In this document: in pieces, positions 27,578-37,028 of the stretch
Layout: each line of letters begins with the position of its first letter
How positions within the stretch are numbered: position 1 is the stretch's first letter
NCBI GenBank assembly: GCA_947500545.1
Contig: CANMSO010000003.1
Location: 310,001-374,000 of the forward strand
Source of the DNA: an uncultured Aquimarina sp.
GTDB taxonomy: Bacteria; Bacteroidota; Bacteroidia; Flavobacteriales; Flavobacteriaceae
Direction: 5' to 3'
Length of the DNA stretch: 64,000 nt
Notes under the pieces: generated by a model
Databases searched by the model: none
Seen by the model: the letters and a program-made list of their open reading frames with translations, nothing else
What the model was told of the DNA's origin: nothing
Program-made: the position numbers and the translations under genes

Positions 27578-28765
27578 ATGAAGACAATCAACGATTTTAA
27601 TTTTGAAGATAAAAAAGCACTAATACGTGTGGATTTTAATGTGCCCCTAAATGAAAATTTTGAAGTAACAGATGATACCAGAATACAGGCGGCCAAACCT
27701 ACAATAATTAAAGTATTGGAAGATGGAGGAAGCGCTGTTTTGATGTCTCATTTAGGAAGACCAAAAGGAGTACAGGATGAGTTTTCGTTAAGACATATTT
27801 TAGAAAAAGCATCCGAAGTTTTGGGAGTACAAGTTAAGTATGTGGCCAATTGTGTGGGACAAGAAGCAGAAGATGCTGTGGCAGCATTAGAAGCAGGCGA
27901 AGTTTTATTACTAGAAAATTTAAGATACCACCCCCAGGAAACGGCAGGCGATGTTGGCTTTGCAGAACAACTATCAAAACTAGGAGATATTTATGTTAAT
28001 GATGCTTTTGGTACTGCACACAGAGCACATGCATCTACTACAATTGTAGCTCAGTTTTTTCCACAAAATAAGTGTTTTGGTAGCCTTTTGGCAAAAGAAA
28101 TTGAGAGCATTGATAGGGTATTACGTAGTGGAGAGAAACCAATTACTGCAGTATTGGGAGGATCAAAAGTATCTTCTAAAATCACGATCATAGAAAATAT
28201 TTTAGACAAAGTAGATCACCTTATCGTTGGTGGTGGAATGACATATACCTTTGTCAAGGCGCAAGGAGGACAAATAGGAGATTCTATTTGCGAAGATGAT
28301 AAACAGGAATTGGCTTTAGAGATTCTTAAAAAAGCAGCAGAAAAAGGAGTAGAGATTCATTTACCAGTAGATGTTTTGGGAGCTGATGCCTTTGATAATA
28401 ATGCAAACACCAAAGTGATTGCTGTTGATGAGATTCCAAATGGATGGCAAGGACTTGATGCTGGCCCAGAGACTATGAAAAAGTTTCATGATGTAATTTT
28501 AAAATCAAAAACGATTCTGTGGAATGGCCCACTTGGAGTATTTGAAATGGAAAACTTTGCCAAAGGAACAATTGCCTTAGGACATTCTATCGCAGAAGCA
28601 ACAGAAAATGGAGCATTTTCTCTTGTTGGTGGTGGAGACTCCGTAGCCGCGGTAAAACAGTTTGGTTTTGGAGATAAAGTAAGTTATGTGTCAACAGGAG
28701 GAGGAGCGATGCTAGAAAGTCTAGAGGGTAAGACACTTCCGGGAATAGCGGCAATAGAAAAGTAA
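27578..28765 (+). CDS. pgk: Phosphoglycerate kinase
   Basis: This glycolytic enzyme transfers phosphate from 1,3-bisphosphoglycerate to ADP in the cytoplasm. The length of 395 residues fits the family. Visible marks are the N-terminal [33 protein letters not shown], and the C-terminal nucleotide-binding GGGDSVAAV. It stands alone, with a terminator 48 bases downstream. Confidence 0.98.
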   Translation: MKTINDFNFEDKKALIRVDFNVPLNENFEVTDDTRIQAAKPTIIKVLEDGGSAVLMSHLGRPKGVQDEFSLRHILEKASEVLGVQVKYVANCVGQEAEDAVAALEAGEVLLLENLRYHPQETAGDVGFAEQLSKLGDIYVNDAFGTAHRAHASTTIVAQFFPQNKCFGSLLAKEIESIDRVLRSGEKPITAVLGGSKVSSKITIIENILDKVDHLIVGGGMTYTFVKAQGGQIGDSICEDDKQELALEILKKAAEKGVEIHLPVDVLGADAFDNNANTKVIAVDEIPNGWQGLDAGPETMKKFHDVILKSKTILWNGPLGVFEMENFAKGTIALGHSIAEATENGAFSLVGGGDSVAAVKQFGFGDKVSYVSTGGGAMLESLEGKTLPGIAAIEK

Positions 28766-28813
28766 AACATATCATTTTTCGTAAGAAAAACCACATTTTT
28801 TGTAAGAATTTTT

Positions 28814-28842
28814 AAAAACCGGTCACTTAAACCGGTTTTTTT
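28814..28842 (+). terminator. Rho-independent terminator after pgk
   Basis: AAAAACCGGT (28814-28823) pairs with ACCGGTTTTT (28831-28840) around a 7-base loop and runs into T residues. Confidence 0.85.
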
Positions 28843-28985
28843 ACGTTTTTAACGTCCTGATTTTTTGCTGTTTAGAAAAAAAATGCGATTTTCGCTATCG
28901 TATTGTTGATAACATGTTAAAAACAGTGCTTTTACCCCAGAATTCTCTAAACATTAAGTATAAACTAAAGTAAACTTTTCGTGAG

Positions 28986-30614
28986 ATGAAAAACCGTTGT
29001 TCATTATTTCTTTCTTTTCTATTGGTTTCAGGATCATTACTAGCTCAGGAAGCTATTACACAAGGAGCATCAAATTCTGATGATTCTAAAGAGATTTTAC
29101 TTAGGGAAAATCAAGAGTTAAAAAAGGACACTGTCCAAGTTGTTGATACAACCAAGGTTATTAAAACAGTTAGAGAACTACAAACAACTACAGTCACAAC
29201 AAGTATAAAAGATAGTTTAATCTATGCAGCAAAAGACCACCCTAAGATGGCGCAGCTAGATTCTATCTGGAAACAAGAATTATACAACTCGAGTCTTTTT
29301 GATACCATTTACAAGTCGGTAACAGAGCTTGAATATGAACCAGTAGAGTATGTTGATTTACCAACAGATACGCTAAAGGCAAGATTAAAAGAACTTAATG
29401 CTCGAACTCCGTTTAATGTAGAATACAACACATCATTAGAAAGTGTAATCAAAAATTATCTAAAGAATCGCCATGAACACTTAGAAAGATTAATGGCGCT
29501 AAGTGATTTTTATTTTCCCCTTTTTGAGCAAGAATTGGATAATCAAAACATCCCACTAGAGATAAAATACCTTGCTATAGTTGAGTCTGCGTTAAAACCA
29601 AGAGCAAAATCAAGAGTTGGCGCAACGGGATTATGGCAATTTATGTTTGGTACCGGAAAAATGTTTGGATTAGAAGTAAGTTCTTATGTAGATGAGCGTA
29701 TGGATCCAATAATGGCAACAAAAGCAGCGTGTCAATACCTGGCTAATCTATATAAAATATTTGGAGACTGGGATCTTGCATTAGCGTCGTACAATTCTGG
29801 CCCGGGTAATGTGACCAAGGCAATTAGACGTAGCGGTGGGTACACCAATTATTGGAATATACGACACAATCTTCCTAGAGAAACAGCAGGATATCTGCCT
29901 GCATTTTTGGCAACAATGTATATTTTTGAATTTGCAGATAAGCATGGTTTACAACCCAAAAGACCTGAATTTGCCTATTTTGAAACCGATACGATAAAAG
30001 TAAAACAGATGATTACTTTAGATCAGGTTTCAGAATATATGAATATAGATATTGAAGAATTGCAATTTCTAAATCCATCCTATAAGCTAGATATTATTCC
30101 TTATATCAAAGATGAGGACTACGTCCTAAGATTACCCTTAGATAAAATAGGCCCATTTGTAACTAATGAAGATCAAATCTATACGTTGGCTCAAGCAGAA
30201 TTTGATAAGCGCGAAAAACCACTTCCAAAATACTATGAAGCAAATGACAGGATTAGGTATCGTGTGCGTAGTGGTGATTACCTTGGCAAAATTGCCAGAA
30301 GGTATGGCGTAAGAGTAAGTCAGCTTAAAAAATGGAACGGTTTACGCAGTAATGATTTAAAAATTGGACAAAGACTTACAGTATACCCTCGTAGACCTGT
30401 TGTAGATAGACCACAGCAAAAGAAGCCTACGACCAAAGTTGCTGCAAAAACTGTAAGCAGCACTTCTGAAATGTATACCGTTAAGACCGGTGACACTTTG
30501 TGGAGTATTTCACAAAAATTTAAAGGCATATCTGTCGAAAATCTTAAAAATTGGAATGATATTAGTGGTAGCGGCATAAAACCAGGTATGAAATTGAAAT
30601 TATCGAAGTCGTAA
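28986..30614 (+). CDS. MltD-like lytic transglycosylase with two LysM domains
   Basis: This 542-residue periplasmic or outer-membrane enzyme is predicted to cleave peptidoglycan between MurNAc and GlcNAc with formation of 1,6-anhydroMurNAc. It has a signal peptide (about 1-20, LLAQ) and a helical region. The SLT domain runs about 180-330 with catalytic Glu200 in LAIVESAL and the GLWQFM and NSGPGNV motifs. Two LysM peptidoglycan-binding modules lie at about 424-470 and 496-542 (YRVRSGDYL and YTVKTGDTL). Confidence 0.93.
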   Translation: MKNRCSLFLSFLLVSGSLLAQEAITQGASNSDDSKEILLRENQELKKDTVQVVDTTKVIKTVRELQTTTVTTSIKDSLIYAAKDHPKMAQLDSIWKQELYNSSLFDTIYKSVTELEYEPVEYVDLPTDTLKARLKELNARTPFNVEYNTSLESVIKNYLKNRHEHLERLMALSDFYFPLFEQELDNQNIPLEIKYLAIVESALKPRAKSRVGATGLWQFMFGTGKMFGLEVSSYVDERMDPIMATKAACQYLANLYKIFGDWDLALASYNSGPGNVTKAIRRSGGYTNYWNIRHNLPRETAGYLPAFLATMYIFEFADKHGLQPKRPEFAYFETDTIKVKQMITLDQVSEYMNIDIEELQFLNPSYKLDIIPYIKDEDYVLRLPLDKIGPFVTNEDQIYTLAQAEFDKREKPLPKYYEANDRIRYRVRSGDYLGKIARRYGVRVSQLKKWNGLRSNDLKIGQRLTVYPRRPVVDRPQQKKPTTKVAAKTVSSTSEMYTVKTGDTLWSISQKFKGISVENLKNWNDISGSGIKPGMKLKLSKS

Positions 30615-30797
30615 TTCTATAGTTTAGGACATTTCATATACTTAAAGGGCTATCCGGATCTCCTAATTATTAACAACTAATTTTATTGAAGGTAGTAATC
30701 AAACACTATTGCTTTAATTGTAATCCACAAATGGAATGGTTTATGATGTATATATTAGTCTAAATCAATTTAGTTTTTAATACTATTTTATTAAGAA

Positions 30798-30805
30798 TAT
30801 ATTTG
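30798..30805 (+). promoter_or_regulatory. Candidate -7 box for the DUF4837 lipoprotein gene
   Basis: TATATTTG fits TAnnTTTG and ends 4 bases before the ATG at 30810, which would give a leaderless transcript. No clear -33 TTG was seen at the expected distance. Confidence 0.4.
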
Positions 30806-30809
30806 CATT

Positions 30810-31796
30810 ATGAAAAAACTATCAATTGCAATTGTTTGCATGCTTTGCATCCTGAGTTGTACAGAGACCAAAAAAGATAATAAAAAGAAACCAATGGCTG
30901 CCATGGCAGAATCTGTTGGTAAACTAAACGATCTTTCGGTTGTTATTGATAACGATCTTTGGAAAGGTAAAGTCGGAGACACGATCAGAAAATATTTTGG
31001 AGCTGAAGTGCCTGGTTTACCTCAAGAGGAACCGTTGTTTTCAATGCGTCAAATGCCCGTTACCGCATTTTCTGGTATAGCAAGAAAAAGTCGCACATTC
31101 CTTTATGTAAAAAAGGAAGGACCAAATAGCATAAACATACTTAACAATAAATACGCTACCCCACAATTGGGTGCAGTAATTAAAGGAGCAACAGATGATG
31201 AGCTTATTGATGCAATTCGTGAGAATTCAGAAACGATCATTTCAAAATATAAACGTACCGAAACGCAGGAAAAACAAAGACGGATAAAAAAGTCTTTAGA
31301 AAAAATACCTCAACTAAAAGAGAAATTAGGAATAACAGTAAGCATTCCTAGCGCTTATAGAGTAGCTATAGAAGAAGACAAGTTCTTTTGGATACGTAAA
31401 GGAATTCAAAACGGAAGTATGAATCTTATGATTTATGAACTTCCTCTGGGTATTGTTACCAAAGATTCTAATACAGTGGCCAGCATCATAAAAATGAGAG
31501 ATTCTATAGGAACAGTAAAAATCCCTACAAGCGAGGTCGGTCACTTCATAACCGAGGAGGCTTACGCACCGTATCTTTACGAAACCAAACTTGATGGAAG
31601 ATTTGCTTATGAAACCAAAGGTACTTGGGAAATCAAAGATAGGTTTATGGCCGGTCCTTTTGTGAATTATGCTATTGAGGATAAAGTTAATGACCGATTA
31701 ATCGTGTTAGAAGGTTTTATATTTGCTCCTTCTATAACCAAAAGAGACAATATGTTCGAGCTTGAGGCTATAATTAAAACAATCAAGTTCAAGTAG
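30810..31796 (+). CDS. DUF4837 family lipoprotein
   Basis: This 328-residue protein has a lipoprotein signal with lipobox ILSC (Cys17), followed by a Lys-rich linker. The mature part matches the DUF4837 pattern of Bacteroidota: an N-terminal VIDNDLWKGKVGDTIR segment, a middle YKRTETQEKQRRIKKSL helix, and VSIPSAYRV leading to FFWIRKG. Function is unknown. It lies between the transglycosylase and tex, with its own promoter candidate. Confidence 0.85.
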   Translation: MKKLSIAIVCMLCILSCTETKKDNKKKPMAAMAESVGKLNDLSVVIDNDLWKGKVGDTIRKYFGAEVPGLPQEEPLFSMRQMPVTAFSGIARKSRTFLYVKKEGPNSINILNNKYATPQLGAVIKGATDDELIDAIRENSETIISKYKRTETQEKQRRIKKSLEKIPQLKEKLGITVSIPSAYRVAIEEDKFFWIRKGIQNGSMNLMIYELPLGIVTKDSNTVASIIKMRDSIGTVKIPTSEVGHFITEEAYAPYLYETKLDGRFAYETKGTWEIKDRFMAGPFVNYAIEDKVNDRLIVLEGFIFAPSITKRDNMFELEAIIKTIKFK

Positions 31797-31902
31797 TGAT
31801 TTATTGACAGTCTTTTTTTTAAAAATTGTAGAAAACTTTCTCTGTTACATAAAATAATAGTTTGTTTTTGGTATTATATTTAGCGATTCTAAAAACAACT
31901 TT

Positions 31903-34029
31903 ATGAATACCGTTTCTTTTATTGCGAAGCAGATTCCTGTTTCCGAAAAACAGATTACCAAAACCGTTTCCCTTTTAGATGAGGGAGCCACTATTCCCTT
32001 TATTGCAAGATATCGTAAGGAAATGACAGGTGATCTTGATGAGGTAGCTATTGGTGAAATTGTAAAATATAAAGCAGCTTTTGAAGCGTTACAAAAAAGA
32101 AAAGAAAGCGTACTTACTGCAATTAGAGAGCAAGAAGCGTTAACGCCAGAATTAGAAAAGAGAATTGTATCTGCAGAGACACTTACCTTAGTAGAAGATT
32201 TATATCTACCCTATAAAAAGAAAAGAAAAACTAAAGCTACCGTTGCCAAAGAAAACGGATTAGAACCGTTGGCCAAGATTATTATGCAGCAAAAGGAGGA
32301 AGAAATCCTATTTGTGGCTTCACAATATCTAAATGACGCAATAGTTAATGAAGAGTTGGCCTTACAAGGAGCTAGAGATATCATTGCAGAATGGATCAAT
32401 GAAGATGAAAAGATTAGGAATAGATTGCGTAGATTATATCAGCGCAAGGCCATAATTGCATCAGCGGTAATTAAGACCAAAAAGGAAGAAGATGATGCTC
32501 AAAAATATCAACAATATTTTGAATGGGAAGAGCCACTTCATAAATGTCCATCACATAGATTACTAGCAATATTAAGAGCTGAAAACGAGAAAATAGTGAG
32601 AGTAAAAATCACGGTTCCTGAGAATGATGCATTGGATATTATTGATGATGTTATGATCAAAACCAATGTTGAAGCCTGTACGGATCAAGTGTTTTTAGCG
32701 ATTTCTGATGCATATAAGAGATTACTGGCACCCGCAATTTCTACAGAAGTACTAAATCAATCCAAGGAAAAAGCAGATGATAATGCAATTACTGTTTTTG
32801 CTCAAAACCTAAAACAATTACTACTGGCATCGCCTTTAGGACAGAAAAGAATACTCGCACTTGATCCAGGTTTTAAATCTGGTTGTAAAGTGGTCTGTCT
32901 CGATGAGCAAGGAGATTTATTACATAACGAAAATATCTATCCACACCCTCCGCAAAGAGAGACCACAGGAGCCATAAAAAAAATTCGTTCTTTGGTAAAT
33001 GCATATAAAATAGAAGCAATCGGTATTGGTAACGGAACTGCCGCAAGGGAAACAGAAGCTTTTATCAAAAAAATCCCTTTTGATGGCCCTATACAAGTAT
33101 TTATGGTAAACGAAAGTGGAGCTTCGGTATACTCAGCTTCCAAAATAGCCAGAGCAGAGTTTCCAAATTATGATGTTACGGTACGTGGCGCTGTATCTAT
33201 TGGTAGACGATTGGCTGATCCTTTGGCAGAGCTTGTGAAAATTGATGCTAAATCTATTGGTGTAGGACAGTATCAACATGATGTGGATCAAACCAAGCTT
33301 AAAAACGAACTGGATACTGTAGTAATGAGTTGTGTAAATAGTGTAGGTATTAATGTAAATACAGCAAGTGTTCCACTATTAAGTTATGTTTCTGGTATCG
33401 GAGAAAAATTGGCGGAAAACATTGTTGCATATCGGTCAGAAAACGGGGCACTTCAATCTCGAAACGAACTAAAAAAAGTTCCTAGACTTGGCGGAAAAGC
33501 ATACGAGCAAGCAGCAGCATTCCTTAGAATTACGAGTCCTGAAAACCCATTAGATAATTCTGCGGTGCATCCAGAAAGGTATCAGTTGGTTTCAAAAATG
33601 GCAAAAGATGCAGGAGTTCCTGTAACCGAATTAATCGGAAATAAAGAAGCCATAGCCAAAATCAAACTACAAAGTTATATCACCGATGAGGTAGGACTTC
33701 CTACATTGACGGATATTGTTAAGGAATTGGAAAAACCAGGGGTAGATCCAAGAAAAAAAGTTACTGTTTTCGAATTTGACCCTAATGTAAAAACTATTGC
33801 AGATGTAAAAGCTGGTATGAAGTTGCCAGGAATTGTAAATAATATTACCAATTTTGGTTGTTTTGTGGATATTGGAGTAAAAGAAAGTGGATTAATCCAT
33901 ATATCAAAATTGGCAAATGAATATATAAGCGATGTAAATGCAGTAGTGCAACTACATCAACATCTTATGGTAACTGTACTGGATGTAGATATGAGTCGAA
34001 AGAGAATTCAATTGTCCCTAATAGATTAA
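31903..34029 (+). CDS. tex: Tex-type RNA-binding transcription accessory protein
   Basis: At 708 residues this has the Tex layout: N-terminal helical part (GATIPFIARYRKEMTG), a YqgF-like nuclease fold (LALDPGFKSGCKV), a helix-hairpin-helix stretch (LLSYVSGIGEKLAENIV, then VPRLGGKAYEQA), and a C-terminal S1 RNA-binding domain (GIVNNITNFGCFVDIG, then GLIHISKLA). Tex binds nucleic acid and influences transcription in other bacteria. A hairpin terminator shared with tatA follows. Confidence 0.96.
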   Translation: MNTVSFIAKQIPVSEKQITKTVSLLDEGATIPFIARYRKEMTGDLDEVAIGEIVKYKAAFEALQKRKESVLTAIREQEALTPELEKRIVSAETLTLVEDLYLPYKKKRKTKATVAKENGLEPLAKIIMQQKEEEILFVASQYLNDAIVNEELALQGARDIIAEWINEDEKIRNRLRRLYQRKAIIASAVIKTKKEEDDAQKYQQYFEWEEPLHKCPSHRLLAILRAENEKIVRVKITVPENDALDIIDDVMIKTNVEACTDQVFLAISDAYKRLLAPAISTEVLNQSKEKADDNAITVFAQNLKQLLLASPLGQKRILALDPGFKSGCKVVCLDEQGDLLHNENIYPHPPQRETTGAIKKIRSLVNAYKIEAIGIGNGTAARETEAFIKKIPFDGPIQVFMVNESGASVYSASKIARAEFPNYDVTVRGAVSIGRRLADPLAELVKIDAKSIGVGQYQHDVDQTKLKNELDTVVMSCVNSVGINVNTASVPLLSYVSGIGEKLAENIVAYRSENGALQSRNELKKVPRLGGKAYEQAAAFLRITSPENPLDNSAVHPERYQLVSKMAKDAGVPVTELIGNKEAIAKIKLQSYITDEVGLPTLTDIVKELEKPGVDPRKKVTVFEFDPNVKTIADVKAGMKLPGIVNNITNFGCFVDIGVKESGLIHISKLANEYISDVNAVVQLHQHLMVTVLDVDMSRKRIQLSLID

Positions 34030-34043
34030 AAACTATATCGCAT

Positions 34044-34074
34044 AAAAAACCCAACTCGAAAGAGTTGGGTTTTT
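34044..34074. terminator. Bidirectional terminator between tex and tatA
   Basis: ACCCAACTC (34049-34057) pairs with GAGTTGGGT (34062-34070) around a GAAA tetraloop, with an A run to the left and a T run to the right. It serves both converging genes. Confidence 0.9.
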
Positions 34075-34099
34075 CATATATGGTATTTGAATACAGAAA

Positions 34100-34288
34100 T
34101 TATTTTTTCTCATCAATTTTAGGATCCTCTTCTTCTTTAGAAGCGTCCTTGAATTCTTTTATGCCGCTACCCAGGCCTCGCATTAACTCAGGAATCTTCT
34201 TCCCTCCAAATAAAAGTAATACAATAATTACGATTAAAGCAATTTGCCAAGGGCCAATCATTCCTAAAAATATACTTAATGATATCAT
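34100..34288 (-). CDS. tatA: Twin-arginine translocase subunit TatA
   Basis: This 62-residue protein has one N-terminal transmembrane helix (about residues 13-28) ending in the Phe-Gly-Gly hinge, then an amphipathic helix ([18 protein letters not shown]) and a charged tail, as in TatA/TatE. It forms the pore for folded twin-arginine substrates. The start may be Met1 or Met10; Met10 is also a plausible family start. No tatC gene is adjacent. Confidence 0.93.
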   Translation of the reverse strand: MISLSIFLGMIGPWQIALIVIIVLLLFGGKKIPELMRGLGSGIKEFKDASKEEEDPKIDEKK

Positions 34289-34307
34289 GATCTAAACTAT
34301 TAGGCTA

Positions 34308-34340
34308 CAAAGTTAACAAGAAATGATTAAACAGGCACAA
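34308..34340 (-). promoter_or_regulatory. Candidate promoter for tatA
   Basis: On the minus strand, TAACTTTG (34308-34315) fits TAnnTTTG, with TTG (34338-34340) 22 bases upstream as a possible -33 element. The box ends 19 bases before the tatA start. Confidence 0.5.
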
Positions 34341-34573
34341 TTATAGCAATCTTTAACTAAACAACGCATAGATTATAGTGTTTAGTATGATTTCAGATAC
34401 AATAAATAAATAGAGCAATAATAAAACTTAGGGTATTGAAAAACATTCAATATATTAATTTAGTGAGTCTTACAGACGATTTGCTCTTCCCGTGGGTTGT
34501 ATTTTTGAAATTAAACGAGTCCCTAAAGTTTAGTTCGACAAAACTTTCAAGATGAGTTCATAAGTAGATTACG

Positions 34574-34581
34574 TATATTTG
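34574..34581 (+). promoter_or_regulatory. Candidate -7 box for the M23 peptidase gene
   Basis: TATATTTG fits TAnnTTTG and lies 49 bases upstream of the ATG at 34631. It may drive the M23, GH3 and perhaps DUF6909 genes, which are closely spaced. Confidence 0.5.
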
Positions 34582-34630
34582 CGATTACAGATCACTAATT
34601 TGATAACGGACTACATAGAAGATGTAATCT

Positions 34631-35503
34631 ATGGCTAAAAAGAAAAAAGAACAGAAAAGAATTGCCAAGAAGCTACTTAATAAGTACCGTCTTGTTATTC
34701 TTAATGAAGATACTTTTGAGGAAAGAATATCCTTTAAGCTCAATAGACTTAATGTTTTTGTTTTAGTAACCATTACTTCAATAGTTTTAGTAGCAGGTAC
34801 TACTTTTCTCATTGCTTTTACTCCGCTTAGAGAGTATATACCTGGTTACTCATCTACATCTCTTAATTTAAAAGCGGCACAATTAGCTACAACTACAGAT
34901 TCTCTAGAATCGGTAATAAACATTAATCAGGAATATTACAAATCGATTAGAAAAGTTCTTACAGGAGATGTAAAAACAGTAGAATTTGATATTGACTCTG
35001 CTGTACAGTCTCAAAAACTTAATCCTGAGGAAGTAGATTTAAGCCCTTCTGATCAGGACATACAACTTCGTGAAGAAGTCTCCAAAGAGGATAAATACAG
35101 CTTGTTTGAAAGCGAAAAATCAAGCACAGACTTTTCTTTATTTCCTCCGGTAAAAGGCAATATTACTTCGGGATACAGTATGACCGAAAAACATTATGGT
35201 GTGGATGTTGCAGTTCCCAAAGATACTCCTGTAAAGGCGGCATCTTCTGGGACAGTAATTTTTGCAGAATGGACTGCAGAAACCGGCCATGTAATTATAC
35301 TTAAACATAATAATAATCTTCTTACAGTGTATAAGCATAATGCATCTCTTACAAAACAACAAGGAGAACAGGTAAAAGCAGGAGAAGTAATTGCCACAGC
35401 TGGCTCTACAGGAGAATTGTCTACAGGCCCTCACTTGCACTTTGAATTATGGAGAGATGGATATCCTACAAATCCATCTAATTTTATTGATTTTGAAAAA
35501 TAA
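34631..35503 (+). CDS. M23 family peptidoglycan metallopeptidase
   Basis: This 290-residue protein has a Lys-rich cytoplasmic N-terminus, one transmembrane helix (about 38-60), and a C-terminal lysostaphin/LytM domain at about 180-290. Zn ligands are in HYGVD (His and Asp) and HLHFE (second His); the fold ends with NPSNFIDF. It is predicted to cut peptidoglycan cross-links or to regulate amidases. It ends 2 bases before the GH3 gene. Confidence 0.93.
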   Translation: MAKKKKEQKRIAKKLLNKYRLVILNEDTFEERISFKLNRLNVFVLVTITSIVLVAGTTFLIAFTPLREYIPGYSSTSLNLKAAQLATTTDSLESVININQEYYKSIRKVLTGDVKTVEFDIDSAVQSQKLNPEEVDLSPSDQDIQLREEVSKEDKYSLFESEKSSTDFSLFPPVKGNITSGYSMTEKHYGVDVAVPKDTPVKAASSGTVIFAEWTAETGHVIILKHNNNLLTVYKHNASLTKQQGEQVKAGEVIATAGSTGELSTGPHLHFELWRDGYPTNPSNFIDFEK

Positions 35504-35505
35504 CT

Positions 35506-37005
35506 ATGTCTTTAAAAGCATTAGGAGCTAAGGTTTTTGCTAAACGAATTCGCAAAAAAGTTGATAAATGGGCTGCAGACCCTATCAGAACTCAGGAAAA
35601 CGTCTTTAGAAACCTTATAGAAACAGCAACACACACTGTTTTTGGCCAGGATCACAAGTTTCAAAGTATAAATACACATGCAGACTTTGCGAAGCATGTA
35701 CCCATACGTGACTATGAGGAACTAAAGCCGTATGTTAATCGTGTAGTAGAAGGAGAAAAAGATATACTTTGGCCAGGCAAACCTTTATATTTTGCAAAAA
35801 CTTCTGGAACGACAAGTGGAGCTAAGTATATCCCTTTAACCAAAGAGTCTATGCCCACGCATGTAAAGGCAGCGCGTAATGCGATTTTATGCTATATTGC
35901 AGAGACAGGAAAGACAAATTTTGTTAATGGTAAGATGATATTTCTTCAAGGCAGCCCTGAACTTGATGAGAAAAACGGGGTAATGCTTGGTAGATTATCT
36001 GGTATTGTGGCACACTATGTTCCAAAGTATCTTCAAAAAAACAGAATGCCCAGTTGGGAGACTAATTGCATAGAAGATTGGGAACAAAAAGTAGATGCTA
36101 TTGTAGAAGAGACTATTGATCAAAATATGACTATTATTAGTGGCATCCCACCTTGGGTTCAGATGTATTTTGAAAAACTTCAGAAAAAAACAAACAAAAC
36201 CATCGGAGAGCTTTTCAAAGGATTTGAATTATTCATTTATGGGGGTGTAAATTTTGAACCCTACAAAAGTACATTCGACAAATTAATTGGAAGAAAAGTA
36301 GCCGGTATAGAATTATATCCTGCTTCTGAAGGGTTTTTTGCCTTTCAGGATAGTCAGAAAGAAAAAGGAATGCTGCTACAGTTAGATTCTGGAATGTTTT
36401 ATGAATTTGTAAAAGCAGATGAGTTTTTTGAAGACAACCCCAAACGGTTAACTATAGGAGAGGTGCAAACCGGAGTTAATTATGTTATGCTTGTTTCAAC
36501 CAATGCAGGATTGTGGGCCTACAATGTAGGAGATACAGTTATGTTCACCAGTACTTCACCATATAGAGTAGTGGTTTCAGGTAGAATAAAACATTTCATT
36601 TCAGCTTTTGGGGAGCATGTCATAGGTAAAGAAGTAGAACAGGCACTTAAAGAAGGAGCAGATGCTTTAGGAGTGATGATTAATGATTTTACTGTTGCAC
36701 CACAGGTTAATCCAAATGATAATGATCTGCCTTATCATGAATGGTTTATAGAGTTTCAGGAAACCCCGGAAAATGTAGATAAACTGGTTTTAGAAATTGA
36801 GAAATCGTTACGTAACCAGAACTCTTATTATGATGATTTGATTGAAGGAAAAATACTTAGAACTTTAAAAATAACGATCGTTCCAAAAGATGGATTTAAA
36901 AACTATATGAAATCTATTGGCAAACTAGGCGGGCAAAATAAACTACCCAGACTGTCTAATGATAGAAATATTGCAGACAGACTCACAACAATAATCGGCA
37001 AATAA
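35506..37005 (+). CDS. GH3-family (acyl-adenylating) protein
   Basis: This 499-residue protein belongs to the GH3 auxin-responsive promoter family, part of the adenylate-forming enzyme superfamily. Visible marks are the phosphate-binding loop KTSGTTSGAKYIPLT, ELYPASEGFFAFQ (nucleotide-binding region) and YRVVVSGRIKHFISAFGEH (hinge region). Plant GH3 enzymes join acyl acids to amino acids; the bacterial substrate is unknown. It starts 2 bases after the M23 gene, so the two are probably co-translated. Confidence 0.9.
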   Translation: MSLKALGAKVFAKRIRKKVDKWAADPIRTQENVFRNLIETATHTVFGQDHKFQSINTHADFAKHVPIRDYEELKPYVNRVVEGEKDILWPGKPLYFAKTSGTTSGAKYIPLTKESMPTHVKAARNAILCYIAETGKTNFVNGKMIFLQGSPELDEKNGVMLGRLSGIVAHYVPKYLQKNRMPSWETNCIEDWEQKVDAIVEETIDQNMTIISGIPPWVQMYFEKLQKKTNKTIGELFKGFELFIYGGVNFEPYKSTFDKLIGRKVAGIELYPASEGFFAFQDSQKEKGMLLQLDSGMFYEFVKADEFFEDNPKRLTIGEVQTGVNYVMLVSTNAGLWAYNVGDTVMFTSTSPYRVVVSGRIKHFISAFGEHVIGKEVEQALKEGADALGVMINDFTVAPQVNPNDNDLPYHEWFIEFQETPENVDKLVLEIEKSLRNQNSYYDDLIEGKILRTLKITIVPKDGFKNYMKSIGKLGGQNKLPRLSNDRNIADRLTTIIGK

Positions 37006-37028
37006 ACTATATTTGCTACGAAAAATTT

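Larger units (their letters stand above)
34289..34630. other. Intergenic region between divergent tatA and M23 peptidase genes
   Basis: This 342-base region holds a -7 box on each strand (34308-34315 minus, 34574-34581 plus) and no supported gene. The middle (about 34345-34560) shows no clear hairpin or repeat. Confidence 0.5.

Noticed and set aside
34065..34295. 76-codon plus-strand frame over tatA
   Set aside because: It lies antisense to a clear TatA gene and starts within the terminator.
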